From Synechococcus sp. MVIR-18-1 (GTDB taxonomy: Bacteria > Cyanobacteriota > Cyanobacteriia > PCC-6307 > Cyanobiaceae), in NCBI RefSeq assembly GCF_014279835.1, contig NZ_CP047942.1:2387975-2451974 (forward strand): 64,000 nt of DNA. The letters run 5' to 3'. Positions 8,952 to 17,506 of this stretch are shown here, one piece after another (positions within the stretch are counted from its first letter, which is position 1; every line of letters begins with the position of its first letter). The notes beneath the pieces are model-generated. The model did no database searches, had not been told where the DNA came from, and was given only the letters and a program-made list of their open reading frames with translations. The translations under genes were made by a program, and so were the position numbers.

Positions 8952-9272
8952 ATGGCACCCCTGATCCCCGGTGAATTGATCCCGGAACCCGGCGAACTTG
9001 AACTCAATGCCAATAGGGAGGTCACAACCCTCAGCGTTGCCAACAGCGGCGACCGTCCCGTACAGGTGGGATCCCACTTCCATTTCCAAGAAGCCAATGC
9101 GGCCCTGATCTTTGACCGTGACGCTGCACGCGGCCAAAGGCTCGACATTCCAGCCGGTACGGCCATTCGCTTCGAACCCGGTGACAACCGCGACGTGAAT
9201 TTGATCCCGTTTTCTGGAGCACGCCGCGTGGTCGGCTTCAACGGACACATCAACGGACCCCTCGACGCCTGA
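8952..9272 (+). CDS. ureB: Urease beta subunit
   Basis: This is the second structural subunit of urease, 106 aa. It opens [19 protein letters not shown] and contains the beta-chain hallmarks [29 protein letters not shown] and the C-terminal RRVVGFNG. It forms the (alpha-beta-gamma)3 complex with UreA and UreC in the cytoplasm. Only 3 bp separate it from ureC. Confidence 0.97.
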   Translation: MAPLIPGELIPEPGELELNANREVTTLSVANSGDRPVQVGSHFHFQEANAALIFDRDAARGQRLDIPAGTAIRFEPGDNRDVNLIPFSGARRVVGFNGHINGPLDA

Positions 9273-9275
9273 TTC

Positions 9276-10985
9276 ATGCCCTACCGCATCTCCCGCCAGG
9301 CCTACGCCGAAACCTATGGGCCCACCACTGGCGACCGCATTCGTTTAGCGGACACCGAACTCATCCTTGAAGTGGAGAAGGACTTCACCACCTACGGCGA
9401 TGAGGTGAAATTCGGCGGCGGAAAGGTGATTCGCGATGGGATGGGCCAATCCCAAACCTCGCGGGCTGGAGGAGCCGTTGACACCGTGATTACCAATGCC
9501 CTCATCCTTGATTGGTGGGGCATTGTCAAGGCCGATATCGGGCTAAAAGATGGCCGCATCGTTGGCATCGGCAAGGCCGGCAACCCCGACATCCAAGAAG
9601 GCGTCACCATCGTGATTGGGCCCGGCACCGAAGCGATTGCTGGCGAAGGGCACATCCTCACAGCAGGTGGGATTGACACGCACATCCATTTCATCTGCCC
9701 CCAACAAATCGAAACGGCCCTGGCCAGCGGAGTGACCACACTCATGGGCGGTGGGACGGGACCGGCCACTGGAACCAATGCCACCACCTGCACCCCAGGT
9801 GCGTTTCACATCAGCCGAATGCTGCAGGCAGCAGAAGGGCTTCCCGTCAACCTGGGCTTTTTCGGGAAAGGAAACGCCAGCACACCAGAAGCTCTGGAGG
9901 AACAAGTACGAGCAGGAGCATGCGGGCTCAAGTTGCATGAGGATTGGGGCACCACGCCGGCCGCCATCGATGCCTGCCTATCGGTGGCCGATCAAATGGA
10001 TGTGCAGGTTTGCATCCACACCGACACGCTCAACGAAGCCGGCTTCGTGGAAGACACCATCGCCGCAATCAAAGGCCGCACGATCCATACCTTTCATACA
10101 GAGGGGGCGGGCGGCGGCCATGCACCAGACATCATCAAAATTTGCGGCGAAGCCAACGTGCTTCCCAGCAGCACCAACCCCACACGCCCCTACACACGCA
10201 ACACCCTCGAAGAACACCTCGACATGTTGATGGTGTGCCATCACCTTGATCCAAAAATCCCTGAAGATGTGGCCTTTGCGGAATCACGCATCCGCCGCGA
10301 AACGATTGCTGCTGAAGACATCCTTCACGACCTCGGCGCCTTCTCGATCATCGCCAGCGACTCCCAAGCGATGGGACGGGTGGGAGAAGTGATCACACGC
10401 ACCTTCCAAACAGCTCACAAGATGAAGGTTCAACGCGGAGCACTGCCAGAAGACTCAAGCCGTAACGACAACCACCGCCTGAAGCGCTACATCGCAAAGG
10501 TCACGATCAATCCAGCGATCGCCCACGGCATCAGCCGTCAGGTGGGGTCGGTAGAAACAGGCAAACTCGCTGATTTAGTGCTCTGGAAACCAGGATTCTT
10601 TGGCATACGACCTCAACTCGTTGTAAAAGGCGGTTCGATCGTCTGGGCCCAAATGGGTGATGCCAACGCCTCAATCCCCACACCAGGACCAGTGCATGGA
10701 CGACCCATGTTTGCTGCCTTCGGCAAAGCCCTTGCCCCCAGTTGCCTCACCTTCATGAGCGATGCAGCCATGAACGACAACATCCAAAGCAAACTCGGGC
10801 TGGAACGCACCTGCATCGCCGTAGAAAACACCCGCAGCGTTGGCAAAAGTGCTCTCAAACTCAACTCAGCACTTCCAAAGATGAGCGTGGATCCACAGAC
10901 CTATGAGGTGTTTGCCGATGGTGAACTTCTCACCTGTGAACCAGCGGAGGTGTTGCCACTCGCCCAGCGTTATCTACTGCTTTGA
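9276..10985 (+). CDS. ureC: Urease alpha (catalytic) subunit
   Basis: This is the nickel-dependent catalytic chain of urease, 569 aa (full length). Visible active-site elements are [10 protein letters not shown] (two nickel-ligand His), [12 protein letters not shown] (the Lys that is carbamylated to bridge both nickel ions), [12 protein letters not shown] (nickel-ligand His), MVCHHLDP (the flap Cys/His) and [11 protein letters not shown] (nickel-ligand Asp). No residue appears missing, so the enzyme should be active. The last codons run into the remains of a glutamine amidotransferase gene. Confidence 0.98.
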   Translation: MPYRISRQAYAETYGPTTGDRIRLADTELILEVEKDFTTYGDEVKFGGGKVIRDGMGQSQTSRAGGAVDTVITNALILDWWGIVKADIGLKDGRIVGIGKAGNPDIQEGVTIVIGPGTEAIAGEGHILTAGGIDTHIHFICPQQIETALASGVTTLMGGGTGPATGTNATTCTPGAFHISRMLQAAEGLPVNLGFFGKGNASTPEALEEQVRAGACGLKLHEDWGTTPAAIDACLSVADQMDVQVCIHTDTLNEAGFVEDTIAAIKGRTIHTFHTEGAGGGHAPDIIKICGEANVLPSSTNPTRPYTRNTLEEHLDMLMVCHHLDPKIPEDVAFAESRIRRETIAAEDILHDLGAFSIIASDSQAMGRVGEVITRTFQTAHKMKVQRGALPEDSSRNDNHRLKRYIAKVTINPAIAHGISRQVGSVETGKLADLVLWKPGFFGIRPQLVVKGGSIVWAQMGDANASIPTPGPVHGRPMFAAFGKALAPSCLTFMSDAAMNDNIQSKLGLERTCIAVENTRSVGKSALKLNSALPKMSVDPQTYEVFADGELLTCEPAEVLPLAQRYLLL

Positions 10986-11468
10986 CCACGAACGTTCCCA
11001 CCTTGCTGGTGGTGCAGCACGTTGATCGCGAGGGAGCTGACTTGATTGGCACCATCGCCGACGAGCGGGGAATGACGATCAAAATCCTGCGACCAAACCG
11101 AGGCGATACCATCCCCGATCCAACCTGACCTGGCTTCAAAGCAAACTTGATTGGCTGGTGGAATGGCACCGACAGAGGAAACCGGTCATCGGCATCTGCC
11201 TCGGAGCGCAACTGCTGGCCGTTGCAGCGGGAGGTGGGCATCGGTGCGGTCCACTGGGTGGTCGATCCAAGCGACGATCCCTGGCTGCGGGGGCTCCACG
11301 CCAGCGAGCCGGTGCTGCATTGGCATGGCGACCGTATTCGCCTACCTAAGGAGGCCAGCCTGCTGGGCTCATCTCTGCACTGCCCAGAACAACTCTTCCG
11401 AATCGGCCGACCATGCCGCAGGAGTGCAGTGCCACTGGGAGGTCACCGCAGAATCACTGAAGCGCTGA
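10982..11468 (+). pseudogene. Decayed class I glutamine amidotransferase
   Basis: Four pieces of one GATase-like protein can be read in different frames. Piece 1 begins at a TTG overlapping the ureC stop (LLVVQHVDREGADLIG, stop at 11126-11128). Piece 2 (about 11158-11250) has the nucleophile elbow KPVIGICLGAQLLAVAAGG. Piece 3 (about 11236-11405) has VLHWHGDRIRLP and EQLFRIG. Piece 4 (to 11468) has AAGVQCHWEVTAESL with the catalytic His-x-Glu. At least three frame changes and an early stop are needed, so no intact protein is made. The intact ancestor would have been a GMP-synthase-like amidotransferase next to the ATP-grasp cluster. Sequencing error could explain one shift, hardly all. Confidence 0.8.
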
Positions 11469-11627
11469 ATCGCGATAGTCCACTCGCAAATCGAGCAATA
11501 GGTGATCGATACGACCAAAAGGCAGAAGCCAAGCTTGAGTTAAAGGAACGATCCAGGAATCAGTAACAAACAACACTTGAGGAAGAGGCACTCCAGTTTT
11601 TGGATACCCCCAATAACCGTTAGTGCG

Positions 11628-13100
11628 ATGTTCAAGGAATACCGGCCATCGCATGGATATGACGAGTATTTCTGCAGGAAGCAGGCTGCCCCGCGTGCAG
11701 ATTTAGAGCCTCTGCTCAACTCACTCGGCGCCATCGGCCTAGCAGAACTCCAACGTAACCATGCCTCTGCCAGCAATCTGTTGAGACGCCTTGGAGCCAC
11801 GTTCCGAATCAACGGCTCAGGGCCCCGCGAAGCAGAACGCATCCTTCCTTTTGATCCCCTACCCAGATTGATTCATAAAAGTGAGTGGAACACATTAGAG
11901 GAGGGTTTACTGCAACGCCTTGACGCGATTGATCATTTTTTGGCAGATATTTATGGGCCACAACACATTCTTAACGATGGGGTCATCCCTAGAGAAGACG
12001 TAGAAAGTTCTCAGGGTTGGCGACCAGAAATGCAAGATATCGAATTACCGTTGGGACGCTGGTGTCATGTGTCTGGACTTGACTTGATCAGGGATGGTGA
12101 CGGCAATTGGCGAGTCCTGGAAGACAACTTGAGATGTCCCTCAGGAGTGGCTTATTTCCTCGAAAACCGTCGTGTCATGAAACGATTATTTCCGAGCCTT
12201 TTTGTGGGTAGTCACATCCAAGCGATCGACGATTATCCTTCTCACTTACTGAGAACACTCCAAGACCTGGCCTTCTGGAGTGACTCTCCACGCGTGGCTT
12301 TACTCACTCCAGGAGTGTTCAACAGCGCCTATTTCGAACACAGCTACCTCGCCCAGCAAATGGGAGTCACGCTCGTGGAAGGTAGAGACTTGATCTGTGA
12401 GAACGGATATGTATGGATGCGCAGCACAGAGGGATTGCAGCGAATTGATGTGATCTATCGACGGATTGACGATGACTTTCTCGATCCCAATGTGTTCCGC
12501 CAAGATTCCATCCTTGGAGTGCCTGGCCTGATGGACGCGATGCGCAAGGGCAACGTTGCTATCGCCAATGCACCAGGAACAGGCGTTGCCGACGACAAGC
12601 TCATTTACGCCTACGTTCCCAAGATGATTCGCTACTACCTCGGGCAGGAACCCATCATCGAAAACGTGCCCACCTATCTCTGCTCCAGGCCAGATGACAT
12701 GACCTACGTGCTGGAACACCTCGGATCACTCGTGGTGAAGTCGGTCGCTGAAGCAGGGGGCTATGGAATGTTGATCGGTCCCCACGCCTCAACAAACGAA
12801 ATCGAGGCCTTTGCCGAGAAGATCAAGGCTCATCCTCGAAATTTCATCGCACAGCCCACATTGCAGCTCTCCACAGTTCCATCCATCAGTGAGGGTGAGC
12901 TCTATCCGTGTCATGTGGACTTACGTCCTTATGTTCTGCGTGGAAAAAGTAGCTGGGTCAGTCCAGGTGGACTCACCCGCGTGGCCTTAAGACGTGGTTC
13001 TTTAGTGGTGAATTCCTCCCAAGGCGGCGGTTGCAAAGACACCTGGGTGGTGAGTGATCGACAAGCGCCGATTGAACATCTGGAGGCCATGCCGTGTTGA
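11628..13100 (+). CDS. Circularly permuted ATP-grasp protein (DUF404/DUF407)
   Basis: This 490-aa protein belongs to the CP_ATPgrasp family, whose members are predicted to ligate a carboxylate to an amine, perhaps forming a peptide. Typical stretches are YGPQHILNDGVIPREDV, EDNLRCPSGVAYFLENR, IYRRIDDDFLDPNVFR, VKSVAEAGGYGMLIG and HVDLRPYVLRG. I start at ATG 11628 (MFKEYRPSHGYDEYF); 17 more codons are open upstream. It overlaps the next gene by 7 bp, and the two families nearly always occur together. The substrate is unknown. A predicted partner amidotransferase lies decayed just upstream. Confidence 0.85.
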   Translation: MFKEYRPSHGYDEYFCRKQAAPRADLEPLLNSLGAIGLAELQRNHASASNLLRRLGATFRINGSGPREAERILPFDPLPRLIHKSEWNTLEEGLLQRLDAIDHFLADIYGPQHILNDGVIPREDVESSQGWRPEMQDIELPLGRWCHVSGLDLIRDGDGNWRVLEDNLRCPSGVAYFLENRRVMKRLFPSLFVGSHIQAIDDYPSHLLRTLQDLAFWSDSPRVALLTPGVFNSAYFEHSYLAQQMGVTLVEGRDLICENGYVWMRSTEGLQRIDVIYRRIDDDFLDPNVFRQDSILGVPGLMDAMRKGNVAIANAPGTGVADDKLIYAYVPKMIRYYLGQEPIIENVPTYLCSRPDDMTYVLEHLGSLVVKSVAEAGGYGMLIGPHASTNEIEAFAEKIKAHPRNFIAQPTLQLSTVPSISEGELYPCHVDLRPYVLRGKSSWVSPGGLTRVALRRGSLVVNSSQGGGCKDTWVVSDRQAPIEHLEAMPC

Positions 13101-14092
13101 GCCGCGTCGCGGACTCCCTCTATTGGATCAACCGTTTTGTAGAGCGCGCCGAAAACATCTCTCGCTTTCTCGAGGTAAGCAATGCGATGGCTTTGGACAA
13201 TCCCAGCGGCAACGCTGAACCCTGGTTGCCCTTAATCGATGCGAATGGTGATCGCCAGCACTTTGATCAAAGCTATCCGCGTCGATCGTCAAAAGATGTC
13301 AGAGATTTTTTGCTTCTAGACCTCGACAACCCCAACAGCATTGTGAGCTGCATCTCGAATGCACGCGAGAACGCCCGCCAAATCCGTGATGTCATCTCTA
13401 CTGAGATGTGGGAACACATCAACGATCTCTTTTGGAGTCTTCAAGACGGAGAAGTTCTATGGAGTGAACCAGACCAAGAGCAACTTCGAACGATTCGTCG
13501 CGGTTGCCAACTGTTCTATGGCATCACTGACGTCACACTCAGCCGCGATCAAGCCTGGTTGTTTAGCCGTCTAGGCCGGCTGATTGAAAGAGCCGATAAA
13601 ACCTCCCGAATCCTTGATGTGAAGTACTTTCTGCTGTTACCAGTCCCCAGCGCAGTGGGGGGAGTGCTGGATGAGCTGCAATGGATTGCTCTTCTCCGTA
13701 CCGCTGGGGCTTATCAGATGTATCGGCAGAGCGTCCAACAAGCAATCAGTCCCATTTCAGTGGCACGTTTTCTTCTGCTGGATCCGATTTTTCCGAGATC
13801 CGTACGGTTTTGCTTGCAAGAGATCAACGACACCCTGGAGCGAATTCAACACAAGCCCATTCCAGGTTCACCTGACAACCTCGAATGCCTGCGCGGTCAG
13901 CTGGTGGCCAAGTGGAGTTACGTGCGCATTGAGTCTCTGATCGACCGCGGTTTGCATGAAGTGATTGATCAACTACAGACCGATCTCAATCAACTGCATG
14001 AGCTCATTCATAAAAGCTATTTCCCCACCGCCGATCACACACCGCAGGACCTCTCAACCATTTCGACAGACCCATCATGCTCGTTGAGCTGA
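13094..14092 (+). CDS. Alpha-E domain protein (DUF403)
   Basis: This 332-aa, mostly helical protein starts at GTG 13094 inside the end of the ATP-grasp gene (7-bp overlap). The opening LSRVADSLYWINRFVERAENISRFLEV and the internal SRLGRLIERADKTSRILDVKY are the repeated E-rich helix motifs that define the alpha-E domain. The biochemical role is not known. The family is found with permuted ATP-grasp and transglutaminase-like proteins and is thought to act with them in making or modifying a peptide. It overlaps the transglutaminase gene by 16 bp. Confidence 0.85.
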   Translation: MLSRVADSLYWINRFVERAENISRFLEVSNAMALDNPSGNAEPWLPLIDANGDRQHFDQSYPRRSSKDVRDFLLLDLDNPNSIVSCISNARENARQIRDVISTEMWEHINDLFWSLQDGEVLWSEPDQEQLRTIRRGCQLFYGITDVTLSRDQAWLFSRLGRLIERADKTSRILDVKYFLLLPVPSAVGGVLDELQWIALLRTAGAYQMYRQSVQQAISPISVARFLLLDPIFPRSVRFCLQEINDTLERIQHKPIPGSPDNLECLRGQLVAKWSYVRIESLIDRGLHEVIDQLQTDLNQLHELIHKSYFPTADHTPQDLSTISTDPSCSLS

Positions 14093-14976
14093 CCCACACC
14101 CTTACGTATCAATACGACGCACCCATCAGTCTTGGAGCACACCGCCTGTGCCTCCAACCAAGAGGTCATGGTCATCAGCGACTGCTTGAACATCAGCTGA
14201 TCGTGTCTCCAGAACCAAGCCATCAGCATGCTCTCGTAGCAGCCAGTGGAGATGAGATTCAACGCATCCGCTTTCAAGGCACAACAGACCATTTGTGCAT
14301 CGAATCACGCAGCAAAGTGGAAACCCAAGCTGCAGCGCCACTGGAACAATGTTTCAACCCACTGAATCCTCCGCTCCCCTACCCCCGCGGACATCTCAAT
14401 CCTGATCTTCACGGTGCGCTTGAAGGCTGGTTACCGAACGGTCAGCACGATCCCTCAGCCATAGCCCTAGCCCAGGATGCATTGATGGGGGGAAACCAGC
14501 AAACCTTGCCGTTTTTGCGCCAACTAATGGCGACCATTCAAGACCGGGTGAAATACACCGAACGACATTTAGGCCCAGCTTGGCCAGCTGGCCGAACCCT
14601 GAGGGAAAGAGTGGGCTCTTGCCGAGACTTAGCAATGTTGATGGTGGAATGTTGCCGCAGCGTTGGTCTGCCTGCACGGTTCACCAGCGGGTATCAACTC
14701 ACCGATCCTGCCCCTACTGACTATGACCTTCATGCCTGGGCCGAGATCTATCTTCCTGGAGCAGGCTGGCGTGGTTTTGACCCCAGCGCTGGAAGCGAAA
14801 TCAGCGAGCGCTACATCGTGCTGGCCAGCTCCTCAAAACCAGAGTTAACCGCTGCTGTTTCAGGCGATTTCAAAGGTCCACCCAACACCATCAGCAAGCT
14901 CAACTGGACGATCAAGGCACAGGTCTTAAGTTGGCCGCCCCAGAGCACTGCTCAAGAGACAACTCACGCTGCCTGA
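14077..14976 (+). CDS. Transglutaminase-like cysteine protease family protein
   Basis: A 299-aa protein with an N-terminal bacterial-transglutaminase-like domain (VELTHTLTYQYDAPISLGAHRLCLQP region) and a transglutaminase core. The catalytic triad is visible: Cys182 in GSCRDLAML, His219 in DLHAWAEIYLPG and Asp235 in GFDPSAG. Such proteins may cut or cross-link peptides. No signal peptide is seen, so it is probably cytoplasmic. It overlaps the alpha-E gene by 16 bp at its start and the convergent cupin-like gene by 13 bp at its end. Confidence 0.85.
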   Translation: MLVELTHTLTYQYDAPISLGAHRLCLQPRGHGHQRLLEHQLIVSPEPSHQHALVAASGDEIQRIRFQGTTDHLCIESRSKVETQAAAPLEQCFNPLNPPLPYPRGHLNPDLHGALEGWLPNGQHDPSAIALAQDALMGGNQQTLPFLRQLMATIQDRVKYTERHLGPAWPAGRTLRERVGSCRDLAMLMVECCRSVGLPARFTSGYQLTDPAPTDYDLHAWAEIYLPGAGWRGFDPSAGSEISERYIVLASSSKPELTAAVSGDFKGPPNTISKLNWTIKAQVLSWPPQSTAQETTHAA

Positions 14977-15455
14977 AGGACAGGTGCAAGACCATGCAAT
15001 AGCGGACGCGCTGCCGCTTTTGAAGTGACTTGATAGAGCTTTGGGATCTTCAGGCTGTTGTAAACACGGAACTCTCTATCTACACATACATTGGAATTTC
15101 GCTTGGCCTGATTAAGAACAACAGATCCATCGGGATCAGACAAGGACCGGTGAAATGTACCTCTTGGGATATTAAGAATGTCACCCCCACTGTCCAAACG
15201 GACGATGTGAAAGGGATGTTCCCAAGCCAAGTTCACCAAATAGAAGGTTCGTCCACCACTAGCAGCAAGAAGATTGTCGTCTTGGTGAGGATGCAAATAA
15301 AACTGCCACGCCCCACTCTCTTCAGCATCCGGCGGACTCACCGCTGGCCCACGATGAACAACTAAGTCGCGAGCATTCGAATCAGGAATCGTGACATCAA
15401 AAAAACGAACAGATGGGGTATCTCGAAAACGCGTATACGGAATAAGTTCAAACAT
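14964..15455 (-). CDS. Cupin-like conserved protein of unknown function
   Basis: A 163-aa protein whose centre reads like a double-stranded beta-helix: HPHQDDNLLAASGGRTFYLVN, then HPFHIVRLDSGGDILNIPRG followed by TFHRS. The spaced His residues could bind a metal, as in RmlC-like cupins. I do not recognise a specific enzyme. It converges on the transglutaminase gene with a 13-bp overlap. It is transcribed alone from the 172-bp gap to its right, so a role with the ATP-grasp cluster is only suggested by position. Confidence 0.6.
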   Translation of the reverse strand: MFELIPYTRFRDTPSVRFFDVTIPDSNARDLVVHRGPAVSPPDAEESGAWQFYLHPHQDDNLLAASGGRTFYLVNLAWEHPFHIVRLDSGGDILNIPRGTFHRSLSDPDGSVVLNQAKRNSNVCVDREFRVYNSLKIPKLYQVTSKAAARPLLHGLAPVLQAA

Positions 15456-15627
15456 TTTAATGCCATTGAATTATTGATTCATTGTCTCTAGCGCTGATGG
15501 TTAGCTCAATCCGTATCGGATGCCACCCAGACATAGAAACCAAATTGTTGGTTTCAGCAGTGAACGCCTCCCTAACTGGATTAATCAGGGATGATTGATC
15601 ACCGCACTGAACATCAATCAACAACCG
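15456..15627. other. Intergenic gap with a perfect 8-bp hairpin
   Basis: No gene is seen here. The gap holds the promoter side of the cupin-like gene and the 3' end of cobA. A perfect stem GAAACCAA/TTGGTTTC (15536-15543 with 15548-15555, loop ATTG) lies about 72 bases beyond the cobA stop. It has no T-run, so it is a weak terminator candidate at best and may instead be a protein-binding palindrome. Confidence 0.4.
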
Positions 15628-16401
15628 TCAGAATGGAATCGGCATCGTGACCGCCGCGGGCTCAGGTGCACAAGCCTCCACTTGATGGTTGACCACGTCT
15701 CCCACAACAACAATCGAAGGAGAGGCAAATTTTTCAGTCCGAGTCGCGGCTGCCACTTCACGTAAGGGTGCTTTCAAGCAACGCTGACCAGCGACTGTGC
15801 CCTGTTGAACAACAGCCACAGGGGTGTCCCCATCAAGACCACCGGCCATCAATTCCTCGGCAATTCGCGGCAAATTATGCAAACCCATATAAATCACTAA
15901 GCCATCACTCGCTGTGGCAAGAGCACGCCAATTCACAGATGGACGACGCTTGTCGATCTCCTCATGACCGGTCACAAAGGTGACCGACGAGCCTGCTCGT
16001 CGGTGCGTCACCGGTATTCCGGAATAAGCGGGAACCGCAATCCCGGCCGTGACGCCGGGCACAACCTCAACAGCAATGCCATGGGAAACCAGATGGGCTG
16101 CTTCCTCTCCACCACGGCCAAACAGGAAGGGATCTCCACCTTTCAAACGAACCACCGTTTGATGGCGCTGACCCAACGCAACGAGAACTGAATTCGTACT
16201 GGGCTGAGGCACGGAATGGTGACCGCGGCGTTTGCCGACAAAGTGACGTTCACAGGAGTCTGGAACGAGATTGAGGACCTCACTGGGAACCAGGGAGTCG
16301 TAGACGAGGGCATCGCAACACTGCAGTAGGCGATGCGCCTTAACGGTGAGGAGATCGGGATCGCCTGGTCCAGCTCCAACGAGGTACACAGTGCCCGTCA
16401 T
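15628..16401 (-). CDS. cobA: Uroporphyrinogen-III C-methyltransferase (SUMT)
   Basis: It methylates uroporphyrinogen III twice with S-adenosylmethionine to give precorrin-2, the branch point to siroheme and cobalamin. It is 257 aa from ATG 16401. Motifs are VYLVGAGPGDPDLLT, LVYDSLV, VVRLKGGDPFLFGRGGEE, VEVVPGVTAGIAVPAYSGIP and VTGHEEI, all typical of SUMT. ATG 16401 was chosen because it puts VYLVGAGPGD at the normal place and follows the upstream stop by 11 bp. It lies near nirA, whose product needs siroheme. Confidence 0.93.
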   Translation of the reverse strand: MTGTVYLVGAGPGDPDLLTVKAHRLLQCCDALVYDSLVPSEVLNLVPDSCERHFVGKRRGHHSVPQPSTNSVLVALGQRHQTVVRLKGGDPFLFGRGGEEAAHLVSHGIAVEVVPGVTAGIAVPAYSGIPVTHRRAGSSVTFVTGHEEIDKRRPSVNWRALATASDGLVIYMGLHNLPRIAEELMAGGLDGDTPVAVVQQGTVAGQRCLKAPLREVAAATRTEKFASPSIVVVGDVVNHQVEACAPEPAAVTMPIPF

Positions 16402-16412
16402 GGTCGAGTCAG

Positions 16413-17099
16413 TCACGGCAATAGGGCAAGACAATGAATCAGTCCCTGCCGAAGCTGGGGATCTTCAAGGAGGGATGGCAGACCACCAGCCTGACGCAAC
16501 GCCTCAGACATCCGATTGGGAGCCAAGGAGAGAGGTAATGGAACCACATTGGGATGGTCACTAGCAAACTGGTCCCAAGCATCAAAGGGCACCACAGGCA
16601 AGTCAAAGCGATGCTGAATTGAAGCTAGGAAACGATCAGACAGCCCTGGCCTCAATGGATGATGAACCAGCGCCAGAGAAGCGTTTTTAGCGGCAACATC
16701 CTCAATCCAACGCGCCATCAGAACCCACCAACAATTCCAGGCACCAAGAAAAGGAAGCGACTTCACAACAACGCCCTCAGCCTTCAAACGATCACGAATC
16801 AGCGGAACGTCACTGCGCGCATGACTACCAGGCAGCAGAAGCAAAGGAACAAGCCACTGGCTGTCGCACTGCACGGGCGAGGGATGCTCTGCAGTCAGCA
16901 CTTCCAATTCAACTGGAGCCGCTCTACTCGCAGCGACCGCATCCACAATTTGGAGCAAGCATGGCGGTACAACTCCACCTGAGCGTCCATGGATCACAAG
17001 ACGAAGAGCAGTTCCACCACTCAATTCGCCACGTTTCCGTAACAACGGCCACGGATCTGATGCCCCTGGAACTGATCTAGTCAGGTGGTTTTCATTCAT
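16413..17099 (-). CDS. CbiX/SirB-like chelatase family protein
   Basis: A 228-aa protein that begins with a chelatase-like strand LRLVIHGRSGGVVPPCLLQIVDAV and continues with VPLLLLPGSHARSDVPLIRDRL, the pattern of sirohydrochlorin cobalto/ferrochelatases (HGSR..., P.FL..G.H...D.P). The order Arg-Ser is inverted relative to the usual HGS(R). By position next to cobA and nirA it likely inserts iron to finish siroheme, though a cobalt role cannot be excluded. Start ATG 17099 is preferred; the frame is open to 17129. No gene for the precorrin-2 dehydrogenase step is in the window. Confidence 0.7.
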   Translation of the reverse strand: MNENHLTRSVPGASDPWPLLRKRGELSGGTALRLVIHGRSGGVVPPCLLQIVDAVAASRAAPVELEVLTAEHPSPVQCDSQWLVPLLLLPGSHARSDVPLIRDRLKAEGVVVKSLPFLGAWNCWWVLMARWIEDVAAKNASLALVHHPLRPGLSDRFLASIQHRFDLPVVPFDAWDQFASDHPNVVPLPLSLAPNRMSEALRQAGGLPSLLEDPQLRQGLIHCLALLP

Positions 17100-17105
17100 G
17101 CATGC

Positions 17106-17285
17106 ATGACTAACTACCGCAGAAGGCATTCTCGCGCTCCCATGCAGTCAACTGCTCGCAGGAACCGAGCACCACAGCAATTTAAAAATGATTTTGATCG
17201 CGATTTAGCGGCCATGGCAAGGGTTTGGTCGATGATCCGCCATGGAGCCGTTCGCTGGATCGGAGAAATAGGCCGCCAATACTGA
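17106..17285 (+). CDS. Possible small Arg-rich protein
   Basis: A 59-aa frame from ATG 17106 with a strongly basic N-terminal third (NYRRRHSRAP, TARRNRAPQQ) and a C-terminal helix-like part (DRDLAAMARVWSMIRHGAVRWIGEIG). I do not recognise it. It starts 6 bp from the divergent chelatase gene, which leaves little space for two promoters and weakens the case. It lies directly before the nirA promoter. It could be a real small protein or chance. Confidence 0.35.
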   Translation: MTNYRRRHSRAPMQSTARRNRAPQQFKNDFDRDLAAMARVWSMIRHGAVRWIGEIGRQY

Positions 17286-17385
17286 TTCAATTCTCTGCCG
17301 TTAAGGAGGGGTTAATCGAGCCAGAAACTGCAGAACTTCTTTGTAGCAAATCAAACATAAATGCGAGTCCATAGACGCTGATTTG

Positions 17386-17428
17386 GTTCCAACCGATACC
17401 GAAAGATCACGCCACAGATCGCTATAAA
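17386..17428 (+). promoter_or_regulatory. NtcA-type promoter for nirA
   Basis: GTT-N8-TAC (17386-17399) is followed after exactly 23 bases by TATAAA (17423-17428), a strong -10 box. This is the same half-site variant (GTT) and the same spacing as the urtA promoter. Transcription would start near 17435, giving a nirA leader of about 70 bases. A second partial site GTA-N8-AAC at 17343-17356 lies just upstream but has no good -10 box. NtcA activation of nirA is well established in cyanobacteria. Confidence 0.65.
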
Positions 17429-17506
17429 CCTTTTCTCAGCACGAACACTTCTGATGTGCTGGAAATCTCGCTAACTGACGAATTCCTGTACCAGGGCATC
17501 AGCACT

